Origin: Deltaproteobacteria bacterium
GTDB taxonomy: Bacteria; Myxococcota_C; UBA6777
Direction of reading: 5' to 3'
Length of the DNA stretch: 64,000 nt
Assembly: GCA_002731275.1 (NCBI GenBank)
Contig: PCBK01000018.1
Location: 1-64,000, forward strand
Shown: piece after piece, positions 37,243 through 46,094 of the stretch
Layout: every line of letters begins with the position of its first letter
Numbering within the stretch: the stretch's first letter is position 1
Notes under the pieces: model-generated
Databases searched by the model: none
Told to the model about the DNA's origin: nothing
The model's input: only the letters and a program-made list of their open reading frames with translations
Translations under genes and position numbers: made by a program

Positions 37243-37652
37243 GGTGGGACTTTGAGTCCCACCGCAATTCAGATCGATGCGAAGCCGTGGGGCGAGCGTA
37301 CCCTCTCTATAGCACCGGGTTTCAACCCGGTGATGCCAAGCAAACGAATCCCTCTATCCAATCATTCAACCCGTACTCCCCCTCTCGAAAACCATCCACC
37401 AAAACACACCAAATAGATGCGAACACAACCACATATGAACGGTGTTTAGGATACGAACACAGCCACATACGAACGGCAGGATACGAATGCACCCACATAT
37501 GGATGGTGTTCAGGATACGAATAAAATCATGTACGTACGGATGTTAGGATACGAATGGCCGTCCACCCAGGTTAAAACCTGGGCCTATAGAGAGGGTACG
37601 CGATGCCTCCAGCATCGCATCGTTCGGAATGGGGCAGGTCTAAAGACCTGCC
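37243..37652. repeat. Palindrome-rich non-coding element with 17-bp terminal inverted repeat
   Basis: A 17-bp sequence at 37296-37312 (GCGTACCCTCTCTATAG) recurs as an exact inverted copy at 37585-37601. Hairpins sit next to or outside these arms: 37243-37263 (9-bp stem), 37313-37332 (8-bp), 37566-37583 (8-bp), 37600-37618 (7-bp) and 37633-37652 (9-bp). The core holds four AGGATACGAA copies starting at 37448, 37478, 37512 and 37546, spaced 30-34 bases. There is no open frame of note. It resembles a MITE or a REP/BIME-like island, but I know no matching family. Confidence 0.75.
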
Positions 37653-37804
37653 TCCAACACCTCCAGCCTTCGATGTCGCACCCCCAGCCTTTAATGTGAT
37701 TATGTGTTGGCGGTTATGTCTTCGATTTCCCAGACGATGATGTTGGTGATTGCGCAGGGAGCTGGACGAGCATTCGCTCGAACTGATAGGATTCTTCCCT
37801 CTTC

Positions 37805-38767
37805 TCAATGACTTTGTGCACCAAAATGTTGCGCGATACGCTCACATTCAGCGAGGACCTCGGCAGAAGGAAGGTGCTCAAGCGCCTCCAACACGGTCTC
37901 CAATTGCTGTGGTCCCTTGATCCCACATAGCGCAGTGCTCACCTCTTCATATTGTAGGACAAATCCCAACGCCGCCTGCAACCCTGTATGACCACAATCA
38001 CGCAAGAAAGGTAACATCATCTCCATCGCGTCGAATTTAGGCGTACGATCGACATCCACCCACCAAGAGGCATGTGTCCTGACATCCGTAGGATCCTCAA
38101 AAACCCTGTCCCGATCGACACGCCCAGTCAGGATGCCTCGATCAAGTGAACCCCACCCCATCCATCCCATCTCCTCCGCACGAATCGTCTCAAAGAGCGA
38201 CTCCCTGGCGTAGACCTGAAACAAATTGAATTCTCCCTGGAGGACATCAACGCGCTCAATCTCACGAGCTTTTTGAATGTCTTCAAGGTAGGTGTTTGAG
38301 AGACCAATGGCCCGGATCTTTCCGACCTCTTTGGCACGCGCAAGGACCTCCATTGGGCGACGGATATCAACCTCTGGATCAGGCCAATGAAGGAAGTACA
38401 GATCCACCATCTCCGTCTCCAAATCTCGCAGCGACTGATGAAGCATCCGTTCGATCGTCTCGGGTCGATTGTCCACGCGAACACGTTTGTCACGATCCCA
38501 ATCGACACCTCCCTTTGTCACCAAAAAGACATCCTCACGGCGACCTCGAAAGGCTTTCCCGATCCGCTTCTCTGAGAGTCCAAAACCATAGATAGGCGCA
38601 GTGTCGAAGAGATCAATCCCTGCGTCCAACGCACGGTGTAGGAGCCCAATCGCGTCATCCTCATCGAGCAATCCAAAGCCGTAGCCGCCGCCTTCGCCAC
38701 TGACCGCCGCACCACCAAAGCCAATGGCCGAAACTTCCCCTAATCTTCCAAGACGTCTTCTTTGCAT
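37805..38767 (-). CDS. Aldo/keto reductase
   Basis: The product has 320 residues from MQRRRLGRLGEVS, with GGAGAGAAG just upstream; 35 more upstream codons are not family-like. The (beta/alpha)8 fold carries the catalytic tetrad Asp in LFDTAPIYG, Tyr in IYGFGLSE, Lys in FLVTKGG and His in YFLHWPD, plus a C-terminal NADP(H)-binding stretch. It matches the subgroup that includes L-galactose and pyridoxal dehydrogenases, but the substrate is unknown. It is the only ordinary enzyme within the 20-kb block of Cys-rich surface genes and lies 28 bases after the preceding gene. Confidence 0.92.
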   Translation of the reverse strand: MQRRRLGRLGEVSAIGFGGAAVSGEGGGYGFGLLDEDDAIGLLHRALDAGIDLFDTAPIYGFGLSEKRIGKAFRGRREDVFLVTKGGVDWDRDKRVRVDNRPETIERMLHQSLRDLETEMVDLYFLHWPDPEVDIRRPMEVLARAKEVGKIRAIGLSNTYLEDIQKAREIERVDVLQGEFNLFQVYARESLFETIRAEEMGWMGWGSLDRGILTGRVDRDRVFEDPTDVRTHASWWVDVDRTPKFDAMEMMLPFLRDCGHTGLQAALGFVLQYEEVSTALCGIKGPQQLETVLEALEHLPSAEVLAECERIAQHFGAQSH

Positions 38768-38795
38768 ATCTTCTCTCCCAACAATGTCACAACAC

Positions 38796-41603
38796 TCAAT
38801 TGTTCTTGGCTCCCTGACAGATCCAACGCCGGATTTTATCGATGTCTGCCTGAGGTAATGAACCCGGTCCACTAGGCATCACATTCCCACAAATCCCTCC
38901 ACCAACGAGCTTCTTGTACAAATAGCTGTTGGGCGCGTCACCAGGCTTCACAAGAATCTGTCCTCCACATCCAGAGGTCTGGTTGACAAGCGCATTGTAA
39001 GATTGTCCTGCACCCAATGGTAAGCTTCCTGCAGGTCTGGCACCACCATGACAACCTGCACATCTCGACGTAAAGATCGGCTGTATGTCCGTCGCAAAAC
39101 TCACCGCTGTACCACAAGCCGACACACAAGCCCCGGCTGTACACTTTTGCCCACTCGCACATACATTCCCACATCCACCACAATTCGATGGATCTGTCGA
39201 GGTGTCCACACACTTCCCACCACACAAAGCCTGACCAGTCGGACAAGCACACACACCACTCACACACGAACTCCCACCACCACAGACCTTGCCACAAGCC
39301 CCACAATTCGATGAATCTGTCGATGTATCCACGCACTTTCCGTTGCACAACGTCGTCCCGCTCGGACACACACAACTTCCTGATTGACAACTTTGTCCCC
39401 CGGCACATACACTCCCACACCCTCCACAATTCGACGAATCTGTCGATGTATCCACGCACTTTCCATTACACAACGTCGTCCCACTTGGGCAACCACAGCT
39501 CCCAGAAGTACAAGATGTTCCACTTGGACAGACCTTGCTACAAGCCCCACAATTCGATGAATCTGTCGAGGTATCCACGCACTTGCCGTTACATAATGTC
39601 GTCCCACTTGGACAACCACAGCTTCCCCCCGAACACGACGCTCCACTTGGACAGACCTTGCCGCAGGCACCACAATTCGACGAGTCCGTTGATGTATCCA
39701 CACACTTTCCATTACACAATGTCGTCCCACTCGGGCACGTGCAACTTCCAGATGCACAGCTTTGTCCTCCAGTACAGCTCTTGCCACAAGCCCCACAGTT
39801 CGATGAATCTGTCGAGATGTCCACACACTTGCCGTTACACAATGTCGTCCCACTTGGGCAACCACAACTCCCAGATGCACAGAATGTCCCAGCAGCGCAG
39901 GTCTTTCCGCATCCACCACAGTTTGTTGAATCTGTCGAGGTGTTCACACACTTGCCATTACATAATGTCGTCCCACTCGGACACGCACAGCTCCCAGAAG
40001 TACAAGATGTTCCACTTGGACAGACCTTGCTACAAGCCCCACAATTCGATGAATCTGTCGAGGTATCCACACACTTTCCATTGCATAGTGTCGTCCCACT
40101 TGGACAACCACAGCTCCCCCCAGAACAACTCTGACCAGCAACACAAGCGTTGGCACAAGCGCCACAATGAGCGACATCCGTTTGCAAATCGACACAAGAA
40201 TTTCCGCACTTTGTGGTCCCACGAGGACAAGCACCACGAACACATTGACCAGAAGAACAGACAAAGCCCGAGGCACAAGCATTTCCACAACCACCGCAAT
40301 GTGTGGCACTTGTCTGTACATCTACACACAGATTCCCACACAAGGTCAGCCCAGACAGGCATTTACATTGCCCAGCATCACATCTCTGCCCAGCAGCACA
40401 TACACTTTGACATGTCCCACAGTGATTGTTGTCTGTCGAGGTGTCCACACACTTTCCACCACACAAAGCCTGACCAGCAGGACAAGTACACACACCATTC
40501 ACACATGAACTCCCACCACCACAGGCTTTGCCGCAGGTGCCACAGTTCGATGAATCAGCCGAAGTATTTACGCACTTTCCATTACACAATGTCGTTCCGC
40601 CAGGACACACACAGCTCCCGGACTGACACGTTTGGCCGCCAACACAAGTCTTCGCACAGGCACCACAATTCGATGAATCTGTCGATGTATCCACACACGT
40701 TCCACTACACAAGAGCTTTCCAGAAGGACATGTACATTGGCCACTTTGACAGGTGGTCCCCACAGGACAAGCGACTCCACACTGACCGCAATGTGCGACG
40801 TCAGCGTTTGTGTTCACACACTTTCCGCCGCAAAGTGTCGTCCTAGCCGGACACTCACATTGACCAGAGCGACATAATTGACCACTCACACAGGACTTCC
40901 CACATGTGCCGCAGTGTTGTGTGTCGTCGGACAAACGAAGACATTTCCCATTGCAGAGCGTCGTCCCTGTTGGACACTCACACTGACCAGAGCGACACAA
41001 CTGACCACTCACACATGGCTTCGAACATCCACCACAATGTGCGATGTCTGCATCTGTATCGACACATTTTCCACCACACAATGTCTGACCTGTAGGGCAA
41101 GAGCAAATCCCAGCGACACACAAAGTCCCTGCAGGACACGCCTCGTTGCACTTCCCACAGTGATTGATATCCGTCTGTGTATCCACACAAACTCCTTGGC
41201 ACATCACACCAGCAGAGCACGCTTTTTCTGGCGTCTTTTCAAGCAGACTCTCCCTTACAGGCTCGGCTTTTTTCTCTGGCCCATGCTCCTCACTGGAGCC
41301 ATCGACAACAGGTTCATCCACCTCGCGAATCCCTTCAAGACGATTCTCTTGACCTGCATCCACACTGTTCTCTTCGACGCCTCCATCCACACGATCTCTT
41401 TCAGCCGCTACTTCAACGGCTGTTTCGGTAGACTTCTCTGGACCCACCTTCTCTGAAAAGACCTCTGTTATCGTGTCTTCATCTTTCGTAATGGAGCTGT
41501 CCACGACCTGCTCATCGGCTCGCTCGTTCTTTGTTGTGGTCTCACCACAAGAAAATAAGAAGAACACACACAAAGGTACACAAAAAAGGTAGGACATTCT
41601 CAT
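38796..41603 (-). CDS. Lipoprotein with 17 Stig1-like repeats and a C-terminal cytochrome c domain
   Basis: The product has 935 residues from the ATG seven bases after GAGGAG. The lipobox is LFSC (Cys19). An acidic Ser/Thr/Glu linker (20-125) leads to 17 units of about 41 residues (CPSGTTLCNGKCVDTSTDSS followed by NCGACGKVC). The last ~110 residues are a cytochrome c domain: SFATDIQPIFTSRC, the haem site CAGCH, GDAPNSYLYKKL and MPSGPGSLPQADIDKIRRWI, with Met as probable sixth ligand. This type of domain is common in large planctomycete and myxobacterial surface proteins. A single haem at the tip of a long disulfide-rich stalk is an unusual layout for electron transfer. Units 10-16 are almost identical in DNA. 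Confidence 0.88.
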   Translation of the reverse strand: MRMSYLFCVPLCVFFLFSCGETTTKNERADEQVVDSSITKDEDTITEVFSEKVGPEKSTETAVEVAAERDRVDGGVEENSVDAGQENRLEGIREVDEPVVDGSSEEHGPEKKAEPVRESLLEKTPEKACSAGVMCQGVCVDTQTDINHCGKCNEACPAGTLCVAGICSCPTGQTLCGGKCVDTDADIAHCGGCSKPCVSGQLCRSGQCECPTGTTLCNGKCLRLSDDTQHCGTCGKSCVSGQLCRSGQCECPARTTLCGGKCVNTNADVAHCGQCGVACPVGTTCQSGQCTCPSGKLLCSGTCVDTSTDSSNCGACAKTCVGGQTCQSGSCVCPGGTTLCNGKCVNTSADSSNCGTCGKACGGGSSCVNGVCTCPAGQALCGGKCVDTSTDNNHCGTCQSVCAAGQRCDAGQCKCLSGLTLCGNLCVDVQTSATHCGGCGNACASGFVCSSGQCVRGACPRGTTKCGNSCVDLQTDVAHCGACANACVAGQSCSGGSCGCPSGTTLCNGKCVDTSTDSSNCGACSKVCPSGTSCTSGSCACPSGTTLCNGKCVNTSTDSTNCGGCGKTCAAGTFCASGSCGCPSGTTLCNGKCVDISTDSSNCGACGKSCTGGQSCASGSCTCPSGTTLCNGKCVDTSTDSSNCGACGKVCPSGASCSGGSCGCPSGTTLCNGKCVDTSTDSSNCGACSKVCPSGTSCTSGSCGCPSGTTLCNGKCVDTSTDSSNCGGCGSVCAGGQSCQSGSCVCPSGTTLCNGKCVDTSTDSSNCGACGKVCGGGSSCVSGVCACPTGQALCGGKCVDTSTDPSNCGGCGNVCASGQKCTAGACVSACGTAVSFATDIQPIFTSRCAGCHGGARPAGSLPLGAGQSYNALVNQTSGCGGQILVKPGDAPNSYLYKKLVGGGICGNVMPSGPGSLPQADIDKIRRWICQGAKNN
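39290..40140. repeat. 123-bp near-identical tandem repeats inside the Stig1/cytochrome gene
   Basis: Units repeat at 123 bp. The stretch at about 39477-39630 and the one at about 39969-40122 share long identical runs and are about 492 bp (four units) apart, which points to a recent internal duplication or gene conversion. Copy number is likely unstable, and short-read assembly may collapse the region. Confidence 0.85.
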
Positions 41604-41736
41604 GCTCGGACTCCTCAAGCAGTTGTTTGTGGACAGTTGTACATATTGGTTTGTGTAGGAAAGACAGAATTCTATCATAATTTGTGGACAAAAAACGCAA
41701 CAAAGATGCTCCCCCTCTTGGAGCCAAACAAATCCC

Positions 41737-44700
41737 CTACTCTCGTCGATGTCGGCGCAAACTTACAGCGATCCACAAACCAAAAAGGAACAACCACATC
41801 AAGGGAGGTGTTGGTGTTTCAGCCGCCGAACAACGACACCCACCACTCGAAAAGACAAACTCTCCGCCCTCTTCTGGAACACTCGCGTCCACAACATCAG
41901 GTTCGCTTGACTCCACAATAGGTTCGTCAGCAGGCTTCTCCTCATAGATCGGCTTCTCCTCATAGATCGGCTTCTCTTCAAAGACCGGCTTCTCCTCAAA
42001 GCTTGGCTTCTCCTCGAAGACCGGCTCAGAACCTTTCTCCTCAGGTGCCTTTGCGTAACACTGTCCTGCTCGACAAGATGTCCCACTGGGACAAGAGAGC
42101 CCGACACAAGGATCATCAACACAGCGCCTCAGCTCCGAACATATACGACCATGACGACAGGATTGGGTTGTGCACGGGTCTTGTTGGCAGCTCGGCTTTT
42201 GTGGATTTGACGTATCACAAAACTCATCGACTCCACAGACCAGCCCGGCCTCTACACAAAGATCTTTCACACAAAGACCATCGACACAGCGCTCTTGTCC
42301 CGTGCACTGGACACCTGCACACGAACCAATGCACTTACCATCGGATGGACGACAGAAGGTTCCTTGTGCACAATTTTTGTTTGTACATGGATTGCTGACA
42401 CACAGTCCCTGCTTGCAAAGCTCGTCGGATTGGGTGCACTGCCCTGCAGCGACGGAGCAACCAGCATCAGTGCATATCAAGACGTTATTTGCGTCCACAG
42501 CGCAGATGCGTGGCTCCAGACAATCAGTATCCACCTGACAACGCTTACGTGGGGTCCAGGTAAAGGTCTGTGTCACGCACTTTGGTGGTGTTCCAGAGTC
42601 ACAAACTTCCACCTCGAAGGTCACTGGCTTGTCGATATCAGCGGCGTCTGGCTTCCAGGAGAGCTTGCCTGTTTGGGGATCAACACTTGCGCCTGTTGGG
42701 CCTTTTTTGAGGCTCCAGGTGTGTGTATCACCAACGTCAGGATCTTGAACCTTCGGGCTATAAGTATTTTCTTCACCTGCGTACACAAAGACAGACGGGT
42801 TGCTTACGATAGAAGGTGGTGTATTGGCTTGTTTGGGCTGTGTTTTCCAGGTCTGCGTATCACAATTCCCTTTATCGTCACAGACCTCGATCTCAAACTC
42901 GATATCTTTCCCCACATCAGTCGTTGAAGGTGTCCAATTGAGCGCACCTGTTGTGCTGTCGATCGTCGCGCCAGCAGGCCCCTTTTTGAGCTTCCAGGTC
43001 AATGTATCCCCAGCATCCGGGTCTGTCGCAGCCGGTGTGTATGTGTAATTCACACCATCTTGTGACGCAGCAGGAGGGAGACTTGTGATATTGGGAGGTT
43101 GATTCTTTGGATTGCACGGTGTACCTGCGACATTGTCGACTTGCCCATCACAATCATTATCTTTCCCATCACATATCTCGGTCTGTGGTGCTCCAGGCGT
43201 CCCATCACATATCACACCGCTGCCATCGCCTTTGCAGACATTGACACCAACACGTTCACACTCACCAACACCGATATTGCACGCTTGCCCTTTGCTCGTG
43301 AAGTCCTCATCGATACTGCCGTCACAATCGTTGTCTTTCCCATCGCATCTTTCTACCACAGGCGTACTCGGTGTCCCATCACATATCACACCACTGCCGT
43401 CGCCTTTACAGACATTGACACCGGCACGCTCGCACTCACCAACACCGACCTTGCACGCTTGTCCTTTGCTCGTGAAGTCCTCGTCGACTTTACCATCACA
43501 ATCGTTGTCTTTACTGTCACACCGCTCTGCGACAGGTGTTCCAGCGTTGGCATTACAGACTGTTCCGTTGCCATCAGCTTTACAGACAAGCAAGCCAACA
43601 CGTTCACATTCTCCAACCCCGCTCCTACACGTTTGTCCCTTGCTCGTGAAGTCTTCATCGACGCTGCCATCGCAATCATTGTCTTGACCATCACATAACT
43701 CGGAGACAGGGGCGATCTCACCAACACAAGTGGTCGCCCACACGCCAGCGCTCGTGCAAGAGAATGTCCCAGCCTGACAAGTCCCCTTACAGACGATCGT
43801 TCCTGTCGAAGTTGAGCATCCAGAAGACGCCGTGTAACAGGCTTTTGTTTCACCTAAGAGACAGACCCCCACGCGGACCTGCCAAGTCTTTGTCGAGCAG
43901 TTGCCGTGAATGTCCATCACCTGCACTTCGAATGTCTTTGTGCTACCGACGTCCGCCATTGTTGGTGTCCAAAAGATCCGTCCTGCGTTGGCGCTGATAC
44001 TCGCTCCTGTAGGCCCTTGGAGTAACGTGTAGTAGAGAGGTGAACCTTCGGGGTCATTGGCGAGCACTTGATTGGGTTGATAGGGAGCGCCGGCCTTTGC
44101 CAACAGAGCTGGGGGCGAAGGTGTCGAGATCACAGGAGGCAGATCGTAGAGGTTGTTCTCACTCCCGAGGGCGTAAAGCTGCGACTTATCGTCCAGATCG
44201 CCACAAAACACCTGTACAGGTTTGTCCGCGACGACCTTGATCAGATCGGCGTTAAATTGCCCGGAGTCAGGAAGTGAAAAGTAACGATAAGTCTTCCCTA
44301 ACCAGGGCTTACGAGGTAAAAACGTCGTCGCCCAAGGACCAATGTAAAGCTTTGTTGTGGTGTCATTTTTCTGCGCAGCGATCGTCGAGATCTCAACTTT
44401 TGTCTGTGCATCTTCCGCGAGCACGCGCAGATCGTTGTTCCGGTTGACAAAGCAATATCCTTCGAGCTTACCGTCTGTGCGTTTATGCAATTGTACTGGA
44501 GAGACATATCCACCTGTCGAACGTGTGGCAGAAACAGATACAAGGATGGGTTTATCGGACGTCACGATGATCAAATCTTCATCGAATTCGCTGCCGATGA
44601 TCTGTGTATAACCGTTGTACAAACCAGAAAATCCAGAGGTCGTCCAAAATTGATTGGGATTGATCGTAAAGCTTCGACTGTCATCACTGTCCCCATCATC

Positions 44701-45765
44701 GTTAAGATCCACAATGGTGACTTGGGTATTGGCTTGCGTCGCGAAGATCATCATGGGCTTGTTCGCAAATGTCATAAACCGCGTCCCATAGGAGCTTCCT
44801 CCCTCAGAAGGGTTGGAAGAAGGTGGGATCGCCGACCAATCGAGCTTGCTTGAGAAATCACCTGCCATCACAGTGCAGTCAAGATTTGCGCTGACCTGGA
44901 AATGATCATTGTCAAAGCCCGTCAGCTTCCAGATCCATACACCAGAGGCTGTTTGTTTGTACGTCGCGTTTGCATCTGTCAGCTTTGTCGTGTCATCTCC
45001 GTCTGAGACATCTGTCACATCGATCGATGGTAATGTCGTCCCCGCCCCACGATAGCAATAGACAAAGACCTCCTTCCTTGCGTACCCATCGAAGGTTTTA
45101 CCAATCCGCGTGCCATTATTGCTGTAGAGGTAAGTGGCCTCTTTGTTGGCTGTCTGTGTCTTCCAACCGCTGACGACATGGATGGGTTTGTCCGCTTTGA
45201 TGTACAACATCCCTGTCAGGTAGGTGATCCCCAACGCAGAGAGATCGACCTCCACCATCTGACGAGACGCAGCAATTGTCCCGGTTTTTACGACAGAGTC
45301 ATCGAGGATCTTGTAGATCGTATAGGTTGTATTGGCCTGTGTCGCCCAGAGAAGCGCTGTACCAGCACTATAAAACAGATACTTTTGAGCGCTAAAAAGT
45401 GGGCTGGTGCGACATGCGCTCGGAAATGTCTGGGTCGTCACCTGCCAGCTTTGATCGACGCATTGATTGCTGGCATTGCACACACGTAGCCCAAAACTTT
45501 GCGTGCCAGAAGGGTTTGGCCACTTCACGAGTCCAGAGTTGGACTGGACAGTCGCGCCTGCAGGAGCCGTCGTCAAGGAGTAAGTCAACGTCGTGCCCGT
45601 CTCTGTCGCATGTGCATCATAAACGTACTCCGCTCCAGCCACAGCATACTCAACAGGATTTGTTTTCCAGACAGGCGCAGCCAACGCGACCCCTGGAACA
45701 AAAGCGGACCAAACGATAAAGAGACCCAACACCTTGCGAGCACAATAGACTCCATGTCCAAACAT
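41737..45765 (-). CDS. Giant exported protein with MopE and Ig-like repeats and MYXO-CTERM-type anchor
   Basis: The product has 1342 residues; GAGAGG lies six bases before the ATG. The signal peptide ends near ALAAP. The N-terminal part (about 30-540) is beta-rich, with Ig-like starts and repeats of the form KPI-x-V-x(3-8). A putative-Ig (He_PIG) domain lies at about 545-625, four MopE motifs at about 670-880, and two more Ig-like domains with LKKGPAGATID signatures at about 890-1060. Cys-rich EGF-like modules (about 1065-1240) and an EEKPxx repeat follow. The C-terminus has GGCRCSAAE, a hydrophobic span and RRHRRE, the MYXO-CTERM pattern for sorting to the cell surface. Confidence 0.88.
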   Translation of the reverse strand: MFGHGVYCARKVLGLFIVWSAFVPGVALAAPVWKTNPVEYAVAGAEYVYDAHATETGTTLTYSLTTAPAGATVQSNSGLVKWPNPSGTQSFGLRVCNASNQCVDQSWQVTTQTFPSACRTSPLFSAQKYLFYSAGTALLWATQANTTYTIYKILDDSVVKTGTIAASRQMVEVDLSALGITYLTGMLYIKADKPIHVVSGWKTQTANKEATYLYSNNGTRIGKTFDGYARKEVFVYCYRGAGTTLPSIDVTDVSDGDDTTKLTDANATYKQTASGVWIWKLTGFDNDHFQVSANLDCTVMAGDFSSKLDWSAIPPSSNPSEGGSSYGTRFMTFANKPMMIFATQANTQVTIVDLNDDGDSDDSRSFTINPNQFWTTSGFSGLYNGYTQIIGSEFDEDLIIVTSDKPILVSVSATRSTGGYVSPVQLHKRTDGKLEGYCFVNRNNDLRVLAEDAQTKVEISTIAAQKNDTTTKLYIGPWATTFLPRKPWLGKTYRYFSLPDSGQFNADLIKVVADKPVQVFCGDLDDKSQLYALGSENNLYDLPPVISTPSPPALLAKAGAPYQPNQVLANDPEGSPLYYTLLQGPTGASISANAGRIFWTPTMADVGSTKTFEVQVMDIHGNCSTKTWQVRVGVCLLGETKACYTASSGCSTSTGTIVCKGTCQAGTFSCTSAGVWATTCVGEIAPVSELCDGQDNDCDGSVDEDFTSKGQTCRSGVGECERVGLLVCKADGNGTVCNANAGTPVAERCDSKDNDCDGKVDEDFTSKGQACKVGVGECERAGVNVCKGDGSGVICDGTPSTPVVERCDGKDNDCDGSIDEDFTSKGQACNIGVGECERVGVNVCKGDGSGVICDGTPGAPQTEICDGKDNDCDGQVDNVAGTPCNPKNQPPNITSLPPAASQDGVNYTYTPAATDPDAGDTLTWKLKKGPAGATIDSTTGALNWTPSTTDVGKDIEFEIEVCDDKGNCDTQTWKTQPKQANTPPSIVSNPSVFVYAGEENTYSPKVQDPDVGDTHTWSLKKGPTGASVDPQTGKLSWKPDAADIDKPVTFEVEVCDSGTPPKCVTQTFTWTPRKRCQVDTDCLEPRICAVDANNVLICTDAGCSVAAGQCTQSDELCKQGLCVSNPCTNKNCAQGTFCRPSDGKCIGSCAGVQCTGQERCVDGLCVKDLCVEAGLVCGVDEFCDTSNPQKPSCQQDPCTTQSCRHGRICSELRRCVDDPCVGLSCPSGTSCRAGQCYAKAPEEKGSEPVFEEKPSFEEKPVFEEKPIYEEKPIYEEKPADEPIVESSEPDVVDASVPEEGGEFVFSSGGCRCSAAETPTPPLMWLFLFGLWIAVSLRRHRRE
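41932..42026. repeat. 18-bp tandem repeats encoding EEKPxx
   Basis: Five to six 18-bp units just before the C-terminal anchor of the 1342-residue protein give the Pro/Glu-rich spacer (EEKPIY, EEKPVF, EEKPSF). It is likely a length-variable stalk next to the membrane anchor. Confidence 0.85.
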
Positions 45766-46094
45766 ACAACACCTCTCGACATTAAAACCACATCATCTCC
45801 GACGCCTACGAACACTTTGTCCATCACACCTTCCACAAAAGTGTCGCAGACTTCTTTTCTACTGAATGAATGACGTTGGTACACGTCCAACGTACCCATA
45901 CTCTTGTCGAAAATACCTACTTTTCTTTCAGAAAAGAAATCCACACATAACCGAATGGACACGAAGAGAACAACGAGAAAAGAGTACCCCCTTGAAATCA
46001 AAAAAGATACAATGCACGCAAAGTGCATTTGTGTATATTGTATCGACTTTCTTTTGTGAGAAGAACGAACAGCGAACATATAGAGGACAAGGAT
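45766..46094. other. Divergent intergenic region between two surface-protein genes
   Basis: 329 bases containing the leaders of the genes at 45765 (minus) and 46095 (plus). Apart from the 46006-46044 palindrome I see no gene or terminator. Confidence 0.4.
46006..46044. promoter_or_regulatory. 39-bp palindromic site upstream of the Kazal/VWC gene
   Basis: The outer arms GATACAAT/ATTGTATC are perfect (8 bp). Inside the left half lies a second inverted repeat TGCAC-GCAAA-GTGCA (46013-46027). The site ends about 50 bases before the ATG at 46095 and may be an operator. AGTGCATTTGT within it also occurs near 9152. Confidence 0.4.

Noticed and set aside
37448-37555. Possible CRISPR array (four AGGATACGAA copies at 30-34 bp)
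   Set aside because: Only 10 bases are conserved, spacers are similar to each other, and no cas gene is near.
39188-40846. A 552-codon His/Ser-rich open frame opposite the Stig1/cytochrome gene
   Set aside because: It follows the 123-bp repeat on the wrong strand; its His-rich repeats are a by-product of the Cys codons of the real gene.
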